A DNA stretch of 64,000 nucleotides, from assembly GCF_018263925.1 (NCBI RefSeq), contig NZ_JAEVHF010000002.1, positions 372,001-436,000 of the forward strand. Direction: 5' to 3'. Below the pieces are notes generated by a model. The model did not search any database. It saw only the letters and a list, made by a program, of their open reading frames with translations, and was not told the DNA's origin. The stretch's first letter is position 1. Every line of letters begins with the position of its first letter. This document shows positions 63,870 to 64,000 of this stretch, piece by piece. The position numbers and the translations under genes were made by a program. The DNA is from Kistimonas asteriae (GTDB lineage: Bacteria; Pseudomonadota; Gammaproteobacteria; Pseudomonadales; Endozoicomonadaceae).

Positions 63870-64000
63870 TCGGACATCCTGAGGTTGGATAAAGGTGTGC
63901 TAAGTCTAAACCTTGGGGCTGTCTTCTTGCAGTCTTTATTCATGTATTCCCGGTGCTTTCATTATCCTGGCGGTGTTCTGGCGACACACCAGATATCGAC

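Overview
The window looks like a gammaproteobacterial chromosome. It carries single-copy housekeeping blocks (hslR-yrfG / nudE-cysQ; rpsF-rpsR-DUF2232-rplI-dnaB; selO; srkA) and a complete Pseudomonas-type spu polyamine operon. Moderate GC, the Pseudomonas/Oceanospirillales-like gene order and several eukaryote-flavoured proteins (SET domain, bZIP-like basic region, avidin-like) would fit a marine, possibly host-associated Oceanospirillales (Endozoicomonas-like) bacterium. That placement is inference only.

Layout. 1-4.4 kb: a truncated AbgT transporter, Hsp15 (hslR), a HAD nucleotidase (yrfG) divergent from nudE-cysQ, two small hypotheticals and a periplasmic OB-fold protein. 4.6-8.9 kb: a SET-domain protein followed by a CobS-like AAA+ ATPase and a CobT-like VWA protein, with no cobaltochelatase CobN in view. 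9.3-27.5 kb: an integrated element with 47-bp direct repeats at both ends, the right one being the 3' part of an intact tRNA-Thr(TGT). It carries a tyrosine integrase, an AlpA regulator, a RepA-like ATPase, a full type I restriction-modification system (hsdM-hsdS-hsdR) with a YgjP-like metalloprotease, a DarT-DarG toxin-antitoxin pair followed by a second DarT-like gene, a serine recombinase, a RusA resolvase, two small HTH regulators and two candidate structured RNAs. No conjugation or virion genes are visible, so it resembles an integrative/mobilisable or phage-satellite-like defence island.

27.8-32.8 kb: a LysE/RhtB exporter, two tRNA-Leu(CAG) genes, and a group made of a flavin monooxygenase, a JmjC-type oxygenase and an MFS transporter. 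32.9-44.1 kb: polyamine uptake and catabolism: a PuuR-like regulator, a family-3 binding protein, potI-potH-potG-potF, spuC, spuB and puuD (spuA) on the minus strand, with spuI divergent. A good sigma-54 promoter match precedes puuD. 44.2-50.9 kb: a MscK-like mechanosensitive channel, a hypothetical, selO and metY. 51-54.7 kb: dnaB and the ribosomal protein operon. 54.9-59.4 kb: a response-regulator-like/EAL pair, a second potF paralogue and nhaC. 59.7-64 kb: a protein with a eukaryotic bZIP basic-region signature, a CitT-like DASS transporter, a secreted avidin-like protein and srkA.

Functionally, the spu genes import putrescine/spermidine and degrade them by transamination and gamma-glutamylation. 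The island's R-M and DarTG modules form an antiviral block. The least explained loci are the bZIP-like protein, the double-DarT arrangement and the SET/CobS/CobT-like trio.
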